From Clostridium sp. NkU-1 (GTDB taxonomy: Bacteria > Bacillota_A > Clostridia > Lachnospirales > Lachnospiraceae): DNA of 64,000 bases. The translations under genes and the position numbers were made by a program. The stretch spans positions 248,001 through 312,000 of the forward strand of contig BBDR01000003.1 in NCBI GenBank assembly GCA_001312405.1, written 5' to 3'. The notes under the pieces are model-generated. The model was given only the letters and a program-made list of their open reading frames with translations, ran no database searches and had not been told where the DNA came from. How positions within the stretch are numbered: position 1 is the first letter of the stretch; each line of letters opens with the position of its first letter. Shown here piece by piece: positions 42,316-49,897 of this stretch.

Positions 42316-43668
42316 GTGAATTTCACTGTGAACAAGTATCTGCAGAAGTCATACATGCAACAAGCTCCATATAAACAAAGGGAGCTTGATACCAATAGAA
42401 TAAGTGTACCTGTAGGTTATCAGATAGAAGTCTTTGCTCAAGGATTAAATGCACCAATTGGCATGGTTTTCACAGAAAAGGGTGATATGCTAATTGCTGA
42501 TTCCGGAATGTCTACAATGAATCCACTGGTTATGCGTATGAGTAATGGAAGTTTGGATGTTATTGCCGATGGCTTTAATGTTCCCATAACTGGAATCAAT
42601 TATAAAAATGGATACATTTATGTGTCCCATAGAGGAGTTGTAACTGTTCTTAATCCGAATGGTACAAGACAGGATATTATAAGCGGCTTGCCAAGCAATG
42701 GGGATTTTAGCAACAACCGGGTTGAGTTTGGTATTGATGAGAAAATATATTTTGGACAGGGAACAACAACGAATTCCGGTGTAGTAGGGCTGGATAATAG
42801 CTGGGTTCTTGAGCATCCTCATTTACACGATTATCCTGGTTCCTTTATATTTCTTAACTACCAAAACTTTGAAACTAAAAATGTGTTGATACCGGCTATG
42901 GAGACGGCTGTTACTGGAGCTTTTTGCCCCTTTGGGGTTCCAAATATCCAACAATATCAAGTGAAAGAAGGCAGACTTTTAGCTTCCGGCAGTGTATTAA
43001 GGGCAAATATGGATGGCTCTGATTTAGAACAGGTTGCATGGGGACTTCGTAATCCATTTTGTATGAAATTTGACAGCTTGAACCGGCTAATCATATCAAA
43101 CCAGGGAATGGAGGCAAGAGGAAGCAGACCGATTGCAAATGCAATGGATGAATTGCATTTGCTTAATATAGATGCATGGTATGGCTGGCCAGATTACTCA
43201 GGAGGCGTTCCTGTTACAATGTCCAGGTTTACTCCAATCAGAGGCAGAAAACCAGAAGCATTACTTCATACCATTCCATCGATACCGCCGGCACCAAGTG
43301 CAGTTTTCCCGTCTGGATCCAACATCATGGGATTTGATTTTAACAGGTCATCAGATTTTGGACTGATTGGCGATATTTATATTGCGTGTTTTGGCGGAAT
43401 CCAATACGAAGAGTCCAGTGATTATATACGTTCAGGGTTAGGACATAGGGTATTGAAAGTTAATGTTGTTAATGGAGATATAGCAACATTTGCAATAAAT
43501 AAATCAGGATTTCCGGAAGAAAGGGGGTTGAGCAGGCCCACTGATGTTGTTTTTGGACCTGATAATTCAATGTATGTATCAGATTTGGCAATCTCTGATT
43601 TAGATATGCAAAATGTATATTTGCCTAACACAGGAGTAATATGGAGGATAAGAAAAATAGAGATGTAG
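42316..43668 (+). CDS. PQQ-dependent glucose/sorbosone dehydrogenase-like beta-propeller
   Basis: 450 aa, intact. The N-terminal blade VPVGYQIEVFAQGLNAPIGM, the central VAWGLRNPFCMKFDSLNRL and the last blade GLSRPTDVVFGPDNSMYVSDL match the sugar dehydrogenase / NHL propeller fold. There is no export signal and no PQQ synthesis genes are in the window, so a dehydrogenase activity is uncertain and a structural or lactonase-like role is possible. Start is ambiguous (GTG 42316 or ATG 42355). Confidence 0.7.
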   Translation: MNFTVNKYLQKSYMQQAPYKQRELDTNRISVPVGYQIEVFAQGLNAPIGMVFTEKGDMLIADSGMSTMNPLVMRMSNGSLDVIADGFNVPITGINYKNGYIYVSHRGVVTVLNPNGTRQDIISGLPSNGDFSNNRVEFGIDEKIYFGQGTTTNSGVVGLDNSWVLEHPHLHDYPGSFIFLNYQNFETKNVLIPAMETAVTGAFCPFGVPNIQQYQVKEGRLLASGSVLRANMDGSDLEQVAWGLRNPFCMKFDSLNRLIISNQGMEARGSRPIANAMDELHLLNIDAWYGWPDYSGGVPVTMSRFTPIRGRKPEALLHTIPSIPPAPSAVFPSGSNIMGFDFNRSSDFGLIGDIYIACFGGIQYEESSDYIRSGLGHRVLKVNVVNGDIATFAINKSGFPEERGLSRPTDVVFGPDNSMYVSDLAISDLDMQNVYLPNTGVIWRIRKIEM

Positions 43669-43794
43669 ATGTAATTTATAAACTAAAGCAATGAAGAAAG
43701 AAGTGTTTGAATGATTATTGAAAAGAAAATCTTTAAGATAAGCTGAGTTCTTCTTCTGGATTATTTTCATATAATGCATTTTCTACGCTTATCA

Positions 43795-43823
43795 TTGATA
43801 GTTAGTAAGTTTGGTGATATTCT
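43795..43823 (+). promoter_or_regulatory. Repeated promoter P1 (before the MBL hydrolase)
   Basis: TTGATA, 17-bp spacer, TATTCT. Spacer GTTAGTAAGTTTGGTGA is nearly identical to copies P2 and P5. The upstream flank differs from the other copies. Confidence 0.75.
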
Positions 43824-43872
43824 ACTTATAAGAATCTTTTGATTAATTACAAAGTAAAAAGGAATGATAAAA

Positions 43873-44634
43873 ATGAAAAACTGGTTTACAATCGATCAAA
43901 TTGATGCGGACACTCACATTATCAGCGAATACCGCCATTGGGAGGAAACGCACTGTTACCTGCTTGAAGGTGAAGAACGATGTTTGCTCATTGACACCGG
44001 GCTTGGCATCTGTAACATTTCCGAAGAAGTGAAAAAGTTAACAGACAAACCAGTAACTGCCGTGGCAACACATATCCATTGGGATCATATTGGCGGGCAC
44101 GAATACTACCCGGATTTCTACGCCCATGAGGCGGAATTAGACTGGCTGAACGGCAAATTCCCGCTGACAATGGATACTATCCGGAATATGGTCATAGATC
44201 GCTGCGATTTGCCGGAGGGCTATGACGTCAGCGTTTATAAGTTCTTTCAGGGAATGCCTGCACGGGTACTACAAGACGGTGATACCATCGATCTGGGTGG
44301 ACGTAAGATTACTGTGCTGCATACACCGGGGCACTCTCCAGGACACCTGTGTTTTTGGGAGGCACAACGAGGATACTTATTTACCGGTGACCTTGTCTAC
44401 AAAGACACGCTGTTTGCGTACTACCCATCTACCGATCCGCAGGCATATCTTGCGTCTCTTGAAAAGATAGCGGCATTGCCCGTGAGAAAAGTATTTCCGG
44501 CTCATCACAGCCTGGACATTCAACCGGAGATTCTGAGCCGTATGAGAGATGCTTTCCGCCAGTTGAAAGTTGATGGCAACCTTCATCATGGCAGCGGTAC
44601 TTTTGATTATGGGGATTGGGCTGTTTGGCTTTGA
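43873..44634 (+). CDS. MBL-fold metallo-hydrolase
   Basis: About 253 aa, intact. Metal ligands THIHWDH, the following HTPGHSPGHLCFW, TGDLVY and the terminal PAHH are all in place, a complete metallo-beta-lactamase-fold binuclear site. The substrate cannot be read from the sequence; lactonase, phosphodiesterase or thioesterase roles are all possible. ATG 43873 (MKNWFT) chosen because AAAGGA abuts the ATG at 43864. Clearly higher GC than its surroundings. Preceded by repeated promoter P1; no repeated terminator follows. Confidence 0.9.
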   Translation: MKNWFTIDQIDADTHIISEYRHWEETHCYLLEGEERCLLIDTGLGICNISEEVKKLTDKPVTAVATHIHWDHIGGHEYYPDFYAHEAELDWLNGKFPLTMDTIRNMVIDRCDLPEGYDVSVYKFFQGMPARVLQDGDTIDLGGRKITVLHTPGHSPGHLCFWEAQRGYLFTGDLVYKDTLFAYYPSTDPQAYLASLEKIAALPVRKVFPAHHSLDIQPEILSRMRDAFRQLKVDGNLHHGSGTFDYGDWAVWL

Positions 44635-44739
44635 TATCCATTGGTTTTATGTCAACTAAATTGTGTTTGCAATTTCTCTGGAAATTTATATATTTAAAGT
44701 GAAACTGTTAAAGTATGGCATTTATCAAAGGAGGAATTT

Positions 44740-44976
44740 ATATTAACAAAAATAATAAAAAGATTAACTAACTTTGACTTATATAAAGCATTTACTGATT
44801 TTACTTTAGATTTATATTGGTCGGAAAACAGTATTGGTGCAACAATTTCTTCTAGTGGAAAAGATGTACATGTTTATACTGATGGAACACTTGATTATTA
44901 TCTTTTAATAGATGGATTGATAAAACTTAATAGCAGGCCAATTTGTATGTCTGGCGATGCAGCTATAATATGGTGA
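44740..44976 (+). CDS. Possible 78-aa small protein with non-standard start
   Basis: A long open frame reads TKIIKRLTNFDLYKAFTDFT and ends ICMSGDAAIIW. It follows AAAGGAGG with correct spacing, but the start codon there would be ATA (44740) or TTA (44743); no ATG, GTG or TTG is in position. Either a base error has destroyed TTG (TTA for TTG) or a rare start is used. Its stop overlaps the next small gene, suggesting coupling. No family recognised. Confidence 0.4.
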   Translation: MLTKIIKRLTNFDLYKAFTDFTLDLYWSENSIGATISSSGKDVHVYTDGTLDYYLLIDGLIKLNSRPICMSGDAAIIW

Positions 44977-45080
44977 TTATCTTGGAATTAATTAATTATA
45001 TCTGGTCAGTTATAAATTATTCTTTATTAATAATTGTTATTGTTTTAATTATAAAATATATAAAAAATCATAAGAGTTAA
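44970..45080 (+). CDS. 36-aa single-helix membrane peptide
   Basis: ATG 44970 (or GTG 44973) overlaps the previous stop. The product (start MVIILELINYIWSVI, then NYSLLIIVIVLIIKYIK, ending NHKS) is one hydrophobic helix with a basic end, the shape of small toxins, holin-like peptides or accessory membrane peptides. No homology claimed. Confidence 0.45.
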   Translation: MVIILELINYIWSVINYSLLIIVIVLIIKYIKNHKS

Positions 45081-45432
45081 AGATTAATCTTACATCTGTT
45101 AATTTTTAAACATCCATGGGCAGGGCGAAGACGAGACGCCGTAGGGCGATCCTTGATCTTCACATTCCCTATACTATCCCTGCAATACAAAGGATTAGTT
45201 GATTTTTTTCGACACCTTTTCGATTCTTGTTTCAGCCAAGAGAATACAGTTTTGTTTGCTGTACATGCCCTAACGATGTCAGTTTATCCATATACGAGCT
45301 TATGCCAGTATTTGAAAGTGGGGGAGCGAATTGCCAAACATGAAGATTGACGATAGCAAGAACCAGTTAGATTTGCTTGAACTTTTAGATAATTAAAAGA
45401 GCCATGGAAATAATACCATGGCTCAATAATAG
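45081..45432. other. Gap with a short GC-rich patch
   Basis: No supported gene. 45110-45165 is locally GC-rich and contains GGGCAGGGCG / GTAGGGCGATCC words. An open frame at 45343-45396 ends DSKNQLDLLELLDN and could be the tail of a lost protein. Confidence 0.3.
45400..45423 (-). terminator. Terminator of the minus-strand gene 45433-45891
   Basis: Perfect AGCCATGG / CCATGGCT stem with an 8-nt loop, followed on the minus strand by CTTTTAATT. Confidence 0.7.
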
Positions 45433-45891
45433 TCACTTATTATATACGTCTTCTATTACATATTCAAATGGAATTGAAATGTCACAAGGAGCAACTGAAT
45501 AATGGTGGGATTCAATTATCGGAATACCTTTCTTAATTAAAAGATTTTTATTGCTATTCCAATTGGATTTCCACCATGTCCAGAAAAAGTATTTACCCTC
45601 TGAACGGGAAGGCGATGGTTCGTCGTCACACCAAAGAGTAATCCATTCACCCTCAGGATGATCATTGGTTTTTAATTTTATGGACATGTTTACATCGACC
45701 CATAAAAGAAAACCTTCCGGTACATACGGAGCATCTCCAAGCAAAGTGGTATTTGATGGAGTTTTTGAAACTTTTGGCTCATCTGCGGTTTTAACTGGTG
45801 CAGTTTTAAGAACAGATAATTGTTCGGGATGCATTGTGAGGAACGGTGAATCATTGATATCAGTAGTTTCAAATTCATTCGGTTTACTCAT
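45433..45891 (-). CDS. Hypothetical protein
   Basis: 152 aa, intact, not recognised. Polar N-terminus rich in Thr/Pro (KTAPVKTADEPKVSKTPS), then a Trp-rich C-terminal part (EGKYFFWTWWKSNWNSNK). No signal peptide or membrane helix. AAAGGAGCA precedes the ATG. The only minus-strand gene within the promoter-repeat array. Confidence 0.6.
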   Translation of the reverse strand: MSKPNEFETTDINDSPFLTMHPEQLSVLKTAPVKTADEPKVSKTPSNTTLLGDAPYVPEGFLLWVDVNMSIKLKTNDHPEGEWITLWCDDEPSPSRSEGKYFFWTWWKSNWNSNKNLLIKKGIPIIESHHYSVAPCDISIPFEYVIEDVYNK

Positions 45892-45983
45892 AAAATTGCT
45901 CCTTTCTGACTGTAAAAAAGTTCCAATTTTATTATATACATTTAGAAAAGATTTCGCAATGTTTTAAATGTTCTAGCTATTTA

Positions 45984-46060
45984 AATTAGGATTTAACGTA
46001 TTAGAGCACATTGGAAACTTAATATTGATAGTTGGTAACTTTAGTGATATTCTATTTAAG
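45984..46060 (+). promoter_or_regulatory. Repeated promoter P2 (before the alpha/beta hydrolase)
   Basis: TTGATA 46025-46030, 17-bp spacer, TATTCT 46048-46053. The upstream flank TTAAATTAGGATTTAACG, then CATTG-AAACTTAATA, is shared with P3 and partly with P5 and P6. Confidence 0.8.
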
Positions 46061-46130
46061 GAGTTTTTAAATAATAAGCGTAAAGCTGGAATTTGGAAGG
46101 AGCCTTGTAAGATGGGGATTTGGATGTAAC

Positions 46131-46178
46131 GGCAAGGCCGTTTCAAAAAAAATATTCGGCCTTGCTGTACTATAATAA
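46131..46178 (+). promoter_or_regulatory. Leader hairpin and second promoter before the hydrolase
   Basis: GCAAGGCCG / CGGCCTTGC stem (46132-46140, 46157-46165) with an A-rich loop, followed by TATAATAAT at about 46170. Transcription from P2 would cross the hairpin, while the TATAAT could start a shorter message. Confidence 0.4.
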
Positions 46179-46206
46179 TAGATTTATAGAAAAACAGGAG
46201 GCTTAT

Positions 46207-46973
46207 ATGGCTTATTTTATTTATCAAAAACAGAAGATTTACTATCAAGAGATTGGTACAGGTACTCCTTTACTAATGCTGCATGGAAATACAGCATCAT
46301 CTGTCATGTTTTCCGATATTGCATCTAAGTATGCAAAGGACTATAGAGTCATCTTAATTGATTTTCTGGGTTATGGGAAATCTGATCGTGTCACAGAATT
46401 AGCAGAAGACTTATGGTATGATGAAGGAATGCAAGCGATTTGCTTTTTGGAAGAAAAGAAATACCGGAACGTAAAACTTATCGGTACAAGTGGCGGTGCT
46501 CTCGCAGCTCTAAATGTTTCGCTGGAACGCCCAGATCTTGTTAGTCACCTCATTGCTGATAGTTTTGAAGGCGAACATGCAAATCCGGATATAACTGAAG
46601 CTCTGCGACAGGGGCGTAAGGCATCTAAAGATGATTATGGTGCAAGAATGTTTTATAAAATGATGAATGGCATAGATTGGGAACGTGTCGTAGATGCGGA
46701 CACACGCGCGTGATTGCTCATGCAAATCATATAAGGAACTTTTTCCATAAGTCGCTATATGAATTAAAACCGAAGGTGCTGTTTACTGGAAGTAAAAAGG
46801 ATCCATTATTTCCTTGTGGTTTTTATGAAGCTTTATTTAAGAATATGCTTCATAAGATAGAACATGGACAACAGTATTTGTTTGAAAGCGGCGGGCATCC
46901 TGCAATGATGTCAAATCAAGAGGAGTTTATTGAAATTAGTAAAAACTTTTTTTTACAAGTAATGGGTAAATAA
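46207..46973 (+). CDS. Alpha/beta hydrolase (one indel)
   Basis: About 254 aa. N-terminal strand and oxyanion loop GTPLLMLHGNTASS, VILIDFLGYGKSD, and the nucleophile elbow GTSGGA (GxSxG pattern with Ser). The C-terminal KVLFTGSKKDPLFP carries the acid, and ESGGHPAMMSNQEEF the catalytic His. One base near 46707 joins the two halves. AACAGGAGG precedes ATG 46207. Substrate unknown. Framed by repeated promoter P2 and repeated terminator T3. Confidence 0.88.
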
Positions 46974-47020
46974 ATCCATCTAAAATTGCATAATGCAAGC
47001 TAATAAAATAATTAGCAAAG

Positions 47021-47060
47021 AAAACTACTAACTATCATTAATTAAGTTAGTAGTTTTTTT
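47021..47060 (+). terminator. Repeated terminator T3 (after the hydrolase)
   Basis: Perfect 13-bp stem AAAACTACTAACT / AGTTAGTAGTTTT, loop ATCATTAATTA, then T run. The following TTTAATCA...CTGATATTTGG is also shared with T6 and, less closely, T4. Confidence 0.9.
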
Positions 47061-47107
47061 ATGCACCAATTTAATCATGTAATCTGATATTTGGAGGAGC
47101 TAATTTT

Positions 47108-47350
47108 ATGAATTATAAAGACTATATAATTCTATTTTTAATTACATGGATGGCGACTGCCATAGTTTCAGCTTTTATATTTAAAGTCATAAGCGATTGC
47201 CCCAAAATGCCTATATTTACAAAATGGAGAGATTTCTTCTATATGGGTATTTTGACTGGATTTATACCTACCTTATTGATTGTGGTCTCATTTGGAGAAC
47301 TTTCGGAACGTTTGAACAGAGTTGCTAACACCATAAAAATGTTAAATTAG
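47108..47350 (+). CDS. Small two-helix membrane protein
   Basis: 80 aa, intact. Two transmembrane helices (about 7-28 and 47-63), then a short amphipathic tail (SERLNRVANTIKMLN). GGAGGAG precedes the ATG. It lies between T3 and P3, and its stop codon falls inside the conserved flank of P3 (TTAAATTAGGATTTAACG). Function unknown. Confidence 0.6.
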   Translation: MNYKDYIILFLITWMATAIVSAFIFKVISDCPKMPIFTKWRDFFYMGILTGFIPTLLIVVSFGELSERLNRVANTIKMLN

Positions 47351-47413
47351 GATTTAACGAATTACCGTGCATTGAAACTTAATGTTGATAGTTATTTGGA
47401 TATTGGGTAATCT
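47345..47413 (+). promoter_or_regulatory. Repeated promoter P3 (before the ECF sigma gene)
   Basis: TTGATA 47385-47390, 17-bp spacer, TAATCT 47408-47413. The upstream flank is nearly identical to that of P2; the spacer has diverged. Confidence 0.7.
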
Positions 47414-47442
47414 TTAATTACTATATCAAAGAAAAAAATAAT

Positions 47443-47468
47443 TGTAACGAATTCGCTCCTCCGTAGTC
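47443..47468 (+). promoter_or_regulatory. Probable ECF sigma autoregulatory promoter
   Basis: TGTAAC, 16 bp, AGTC followed by TTA. TGTAAC-N16-(C/A)GTC is typical of promoters recognised by SigX/SigV/SigW-like ECF factors and sits 26 bp before the sigma gene. Confidence 0.55.
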
Positions 47469-47493
47469 TTATGTATGAAAGCGAGGTGAAAAA

Positions 47494-47979
47494 GTGGCGG
47501 ACTTCAATGAAATATACAGTCTTTACTTCAAGGATGTCTATAAATATGTTTTGTCAATAAGCAGGGATGAAATGATTGCGGAAGAAATAACACAAGAGAC
47601 ATTTTTTAAGGCTTTAAAAAAATATCGATAAATTTGATGGGAAGTGCAAACTCTATGTGTGGTTATGTCAAATTGCAAAAAAATACATTCTTCACATACA
47701 AAAAGAAAGAAAAGTATCATGAAGACTTGACAGAGGCGGAAGATATTCTTGCTGATTCAACGTTTGAGCAGAGCCTGTTATCGAAAGAATCTGTATATAA
47801 AATTCACAAAGAGCTTCATTGCTTAGGCGAACCCTATAAGGAGGTTTTTATGCTACGAGTGTTTGGAGATTTATCCTTTTCACAGATAGGGAGCTTATTT
47901 GAAAAAAACAGAAAGCTGGGCGAGGGTCACTTACCATCGAGCAAAAATGAAATTAAAGGAGAGGATAGAATGCGAATAA
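47494..47979 (+). CDS. ECF-type RNA polymerase sigma factor (two to three indels)
   Basis: About 160 aa from GTG 47494 after GCGAGGTG. Region 2 reads DFNEIYSLYFKDVYKYVLSI...EEITQETFFKAL and region 4 EVFMLRVFGDLSFSQIGSLF. Breaks lie in the A7 runs near 47618-47624 and 47680 and at about 47908. The corrected ending WARVTYHRAKMKLKERIE is the usual ECF C-terminus. Its stop overlaps the ATG of a zinc-finger anti-sigma gene. Signal unknown. Confidence 0.82.
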
Positions 47980-48409
47980 CCTGCGAAATAATAAAGGACT
48001 TACTCCCATTGTATCACGATAATGTATGCAGTGAGGACAGCCGCAAATTAATTGAAGAGCATTTATCAACCTGTGAAAGGTGCCGTGACGAACTGAAGGA
48101 AATTGACTTAGAGATAAAAGCGGTTAAAAATACGGAGGATGTAAAAATTATGAATAATATTGCAAAGAAATGGAAACAGGATAGATTGTCATCTTTTTTT
48201 CACAGGCACATTCCTTTTTTTCTATTATTGCCAGTGTGGGGTGCCTGGTGGCATTTAATGTGATCGGCAGTTATGTAACTGCGGAAGGATTTCTGGTGGA
48301 ACCATTTGCTTTGATTCCGCTATTCTACCTGTTTGGACTGGCTGCACTGTTGTCAGGCTTTGTTCTAGGGATTCTGGCTATAAAAAGGCGCGTGTTAAAT
48401 GCTAAATAA
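47970..48409 (+). CDS. Zinc-finger anti-sigma factor (one indel)
   Basis: About 146 aa. N-terminal zf-HC2-type motif with TCEIIKDLLPLYHDNVCSED and HLSTCERCRDEL, then a linker and two transmembrane helices (FSIIASVGCLVAFNVIGSYV and FYLFGLAALLSGFVLGILAI after correcting the T7 run near 48196). It probably holds the ECF sigma at the membrane until the signal arrives. Followed by repeated terminator T4. Confidence 0.8.
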
Positions 48410-48461
48410 TTGTTTGAAAGATCATGATCATTAAGTATAGCCAATAATATATATGGGTTAA

Positions 48462-48500
48462 AAAACTACTAACTATCAGTAACTTAGTTAGTAGTTTTTT
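48462..48500 (+). terminator. Repeated terminator T4 (after the anti-sigma gene)
   Basis: Perfect 13-bp stem AAAACTACTAACT / AGTTAGTAGTTTT, loop ATCAGTAACTT, T run. Followed by a shortened form of the shared TTTAGTCA...CTGATATTT tail. Confidence 0.9.
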
Positions 48501-48533
48501 AGTAATTTAGTCAAGAAAGCTGATATTTAAAGA

Positions 48534-48587
48534 ATTATGTTACATTAAGAACTTAATATTAATAGTTAGCGGTCTTGAGAGTAATAT
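48534..48587 (+). promoter_or_regulatory. Repeated promoter P4 (before the DUF2007-like gene)
   Basis: TTAATA 48559-48564, 17-bp spacer, TAATAT 48582-48587. The flank CATTAAGAACTTAATATT is related to P2 and P5. T4 and P4 are adjacent, giving a compact intergenic unit of about 125 bp. Confidence 0.65.
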
Positions 48588-48615
48588 GGTATTAAAAAGT
48601 GAAAGAAGGAATAAG

Positions 48616-48882
48616 ATGATCACCATATTCAATCGAAAAGAGTTGATTAGTACTTACGACATGAAAAAGCAAGCAGAAGTTCGTGATTTATTGAGTCAAT
48701 TTAAAATTCCTTATTCTATCAATGTAATCAATAGAAAAAGCCCATCGCCATTTGATGCAGGTTCCAGAGCAAGAACAGGGACTTTTGGAGAAAATTTGAA
48801 ATTGGAATATCAATACATTATCTTTGTCAGAAAGGTTGATTATGAAAAGGCAGATGCTGTTATAAGTGGAAAAATCAAATAA
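48616..48882 (+). CDS. DUF2007-like small protein
   Basis: 88 aa, intact. MITIFNRKELISTYDMKKQ followed by RDLLSQFKIPYSINVINR and FVRKVDYEKADAVISGK is the ferredoxin-like pattern of small signal-transducing DUF2007-type proteins. GAAGGAATAAG precedes ATG 48616. Framed by P4 and T5. Confidence 0.6.
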   Translation: MITIFNRKELISTYDMKKQAEVRDLLSQFKIPYSINVINRKSPSPFDAGSRARTGTFGENLKLEYQYIIFVRKVDYEKADAVISGKIK

Positions 48883-48890
48883 TGAATTAT

Positions 48891-48929
48891 AAAACTGCCA
48901 ACTATCAGTATTAAGCTGGTAGTTTTTTA
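48891..48929 (+). terminator. Repeated terminator T5 (after the DUF2007-like gene)
   Basis: AAAACTGCCAACT / AGCTGGTAGTTTT stem (one wobble, one mismatch), loop ATCAGTATTA, T run. Confidence 0.85.
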
Positions 48930-48999
48930 TTGTCAGAAACGAGGGTGGAAACGTTGTGGATGATTTTTGAGCCAGTAGAGCAGATGAGACTGGGGAATT

Positions 49000-49065
49000 A
49001 GAATTTTATGGATTACTGTACTTTGAAAACTTAATATTGATAGTTGGTAAGTTTGGTGGTATTCT
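49000..49065 (+). promoter_or_regulatory. Repeated promoter P5 (before the cupin gene)
   Basis: TTGATA 49037-49042, 17-bp spacer GTTGGTAAGTTTGGTGG, TATTCT 49060-49065. The flank GGATTACTG...TTGAAAACTTAATA is shared with P6. Confidence 0.8.
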
Positions 49066-49097
49066 GTTTGAGAGAATTGATAGAGGGGAGTATACAA

Positions 49098-49571
49098 TTG
49101 GATATCAAAAACATAAATAAATTACCGGAACAATATATTTGGAATGATGCTGTGGGCTTGATTACTAATTCGTTGGGAGAGGCTGCAGGAAGTAGAAAAA
49201 TTTACGTGAATATTGACTATGTTCCGCCCAAAGCATACAGTACAAAATTTCATAGTCACTCACAGCAAGAAGAGTTTTTTATGATTCTTTCTGGTATGGG
49301 AACTTTACGGTTAAACGAAGAAGAGAAAAACGTTAGCCAAGGAGATTTCTTTGCAAAGCCGGCTGGGGAAGATATTGCCCATACATTTTATAATTCCGGT
49401 GATGAAGTTTTAACCATTTTAGATGTTGGGACAATCGAAAGTGAGGATACTTGCTATTATCCTGATGAGGATATGTACATGCAGAAATCCAATGGTGTAA
49501 GAAGAATTTTTAAGGGAACGGATTTAAATTCTTCGTGGCTCCCTGAGCCGAACACTGAGAGGGAAATTTAA
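49098..49571 (+). CDS. Cupin domain protein
   Basis: 157 aa, intact. Cupin barrel with motif 1 KFHSHSQQEEFFMILSGMGTL (His/His/Glu ligands) and motif 2 FFAKPAGEDIAHTFYN. The metal-binding residues are complete. TTG start at 49098 placed by GAGGGGAG; the upstream in-frame ATG at 49044 lies inside promoter P5. Substrate unknown. Framed by P5 and T6. Confidence 0.8.
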   Translation: MDIKNINKLPEQYIWNDAVGLITNSLGEAAGSRKIYVNIDYVPPKAYSTKFHSHSQQEEFFMILSGMGTLRLNEEEKNVSQGDFFAKPAGEDIAHTFYNSGDEVLTILDVGTIESEDTCYYPDEDMYMQKSNGVRRIFKGTDLNSSWLPEPNTEREI

Positions 49572-49597
49572 CCCGGTCTATAAAATTAAATACAATG

Positions 49598-49637
49598 AAA
49601 ACTACTAACTATCAGTATTGAGCTGGTAGTTTTTTTT
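49598..49637 (+). terminator. Repeated terminator T6 (after the cupin gene)
   Basis: AAAACTACTAACT / AGCTGGTAGTTTT stem, loop ATCAGTATTG, T8. The tail CAGTTTAATCC...CTGATATTGG follows. The rest of the gap to 49800 is a non-genic stretch with an open frame (ending YCPEKQDFNGLL) that runs into P6. Confidence 0.9.
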
Positions 49638-49800
49638 GTACCCAAAATGGAACAGTTTAATCCAGAAAACTGATATTGGCCGAATCTCTTATCCTGGCTT
49701 GAGAATAAAGGTTTACTATCTGGATCAGTCTGGCATTTCCGTTGATCATAACGCGCCGAATCGGCGGCGTATTGAATGGTATTGCCCCGAGAAACAGGAT

Positions 49801-49862
49801 TTTAACGGATTACTGAACATTGAAAAATCAATATTGATAGTTAATAGTGTCTTGAATAGAAT
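49801..49862 (+). promoter_or_regulatory. Repeated promoter P6 (before the methyltransferase remnant)
   Basis: TTGATA 49834-49839, 17-bp spacer, TAGAAT 49857-49862. The flank ATTTTAACGGATTACTGAAC then ATTGAAAAATCAATA is the closest match to P5. Confidence 0.7.
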
Positions 49863-49897
49863 AGATTAATAAAGGGGAAACAAAAAAAGGAGTAAAA

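Noticed and set aside
45153..45350. A 65-aa open frame
   Set aside because: No ribosome site, no coherent domain pattern, and overlaps a GC-rich patch; no support for translation.
49636..49869. A 77-aa gene running through promoter P6
   Set aside because: It starts in the T-run of terminator T6, has no ribosome site and ends inside the promoter repeat. Treated as possible remnant text only.
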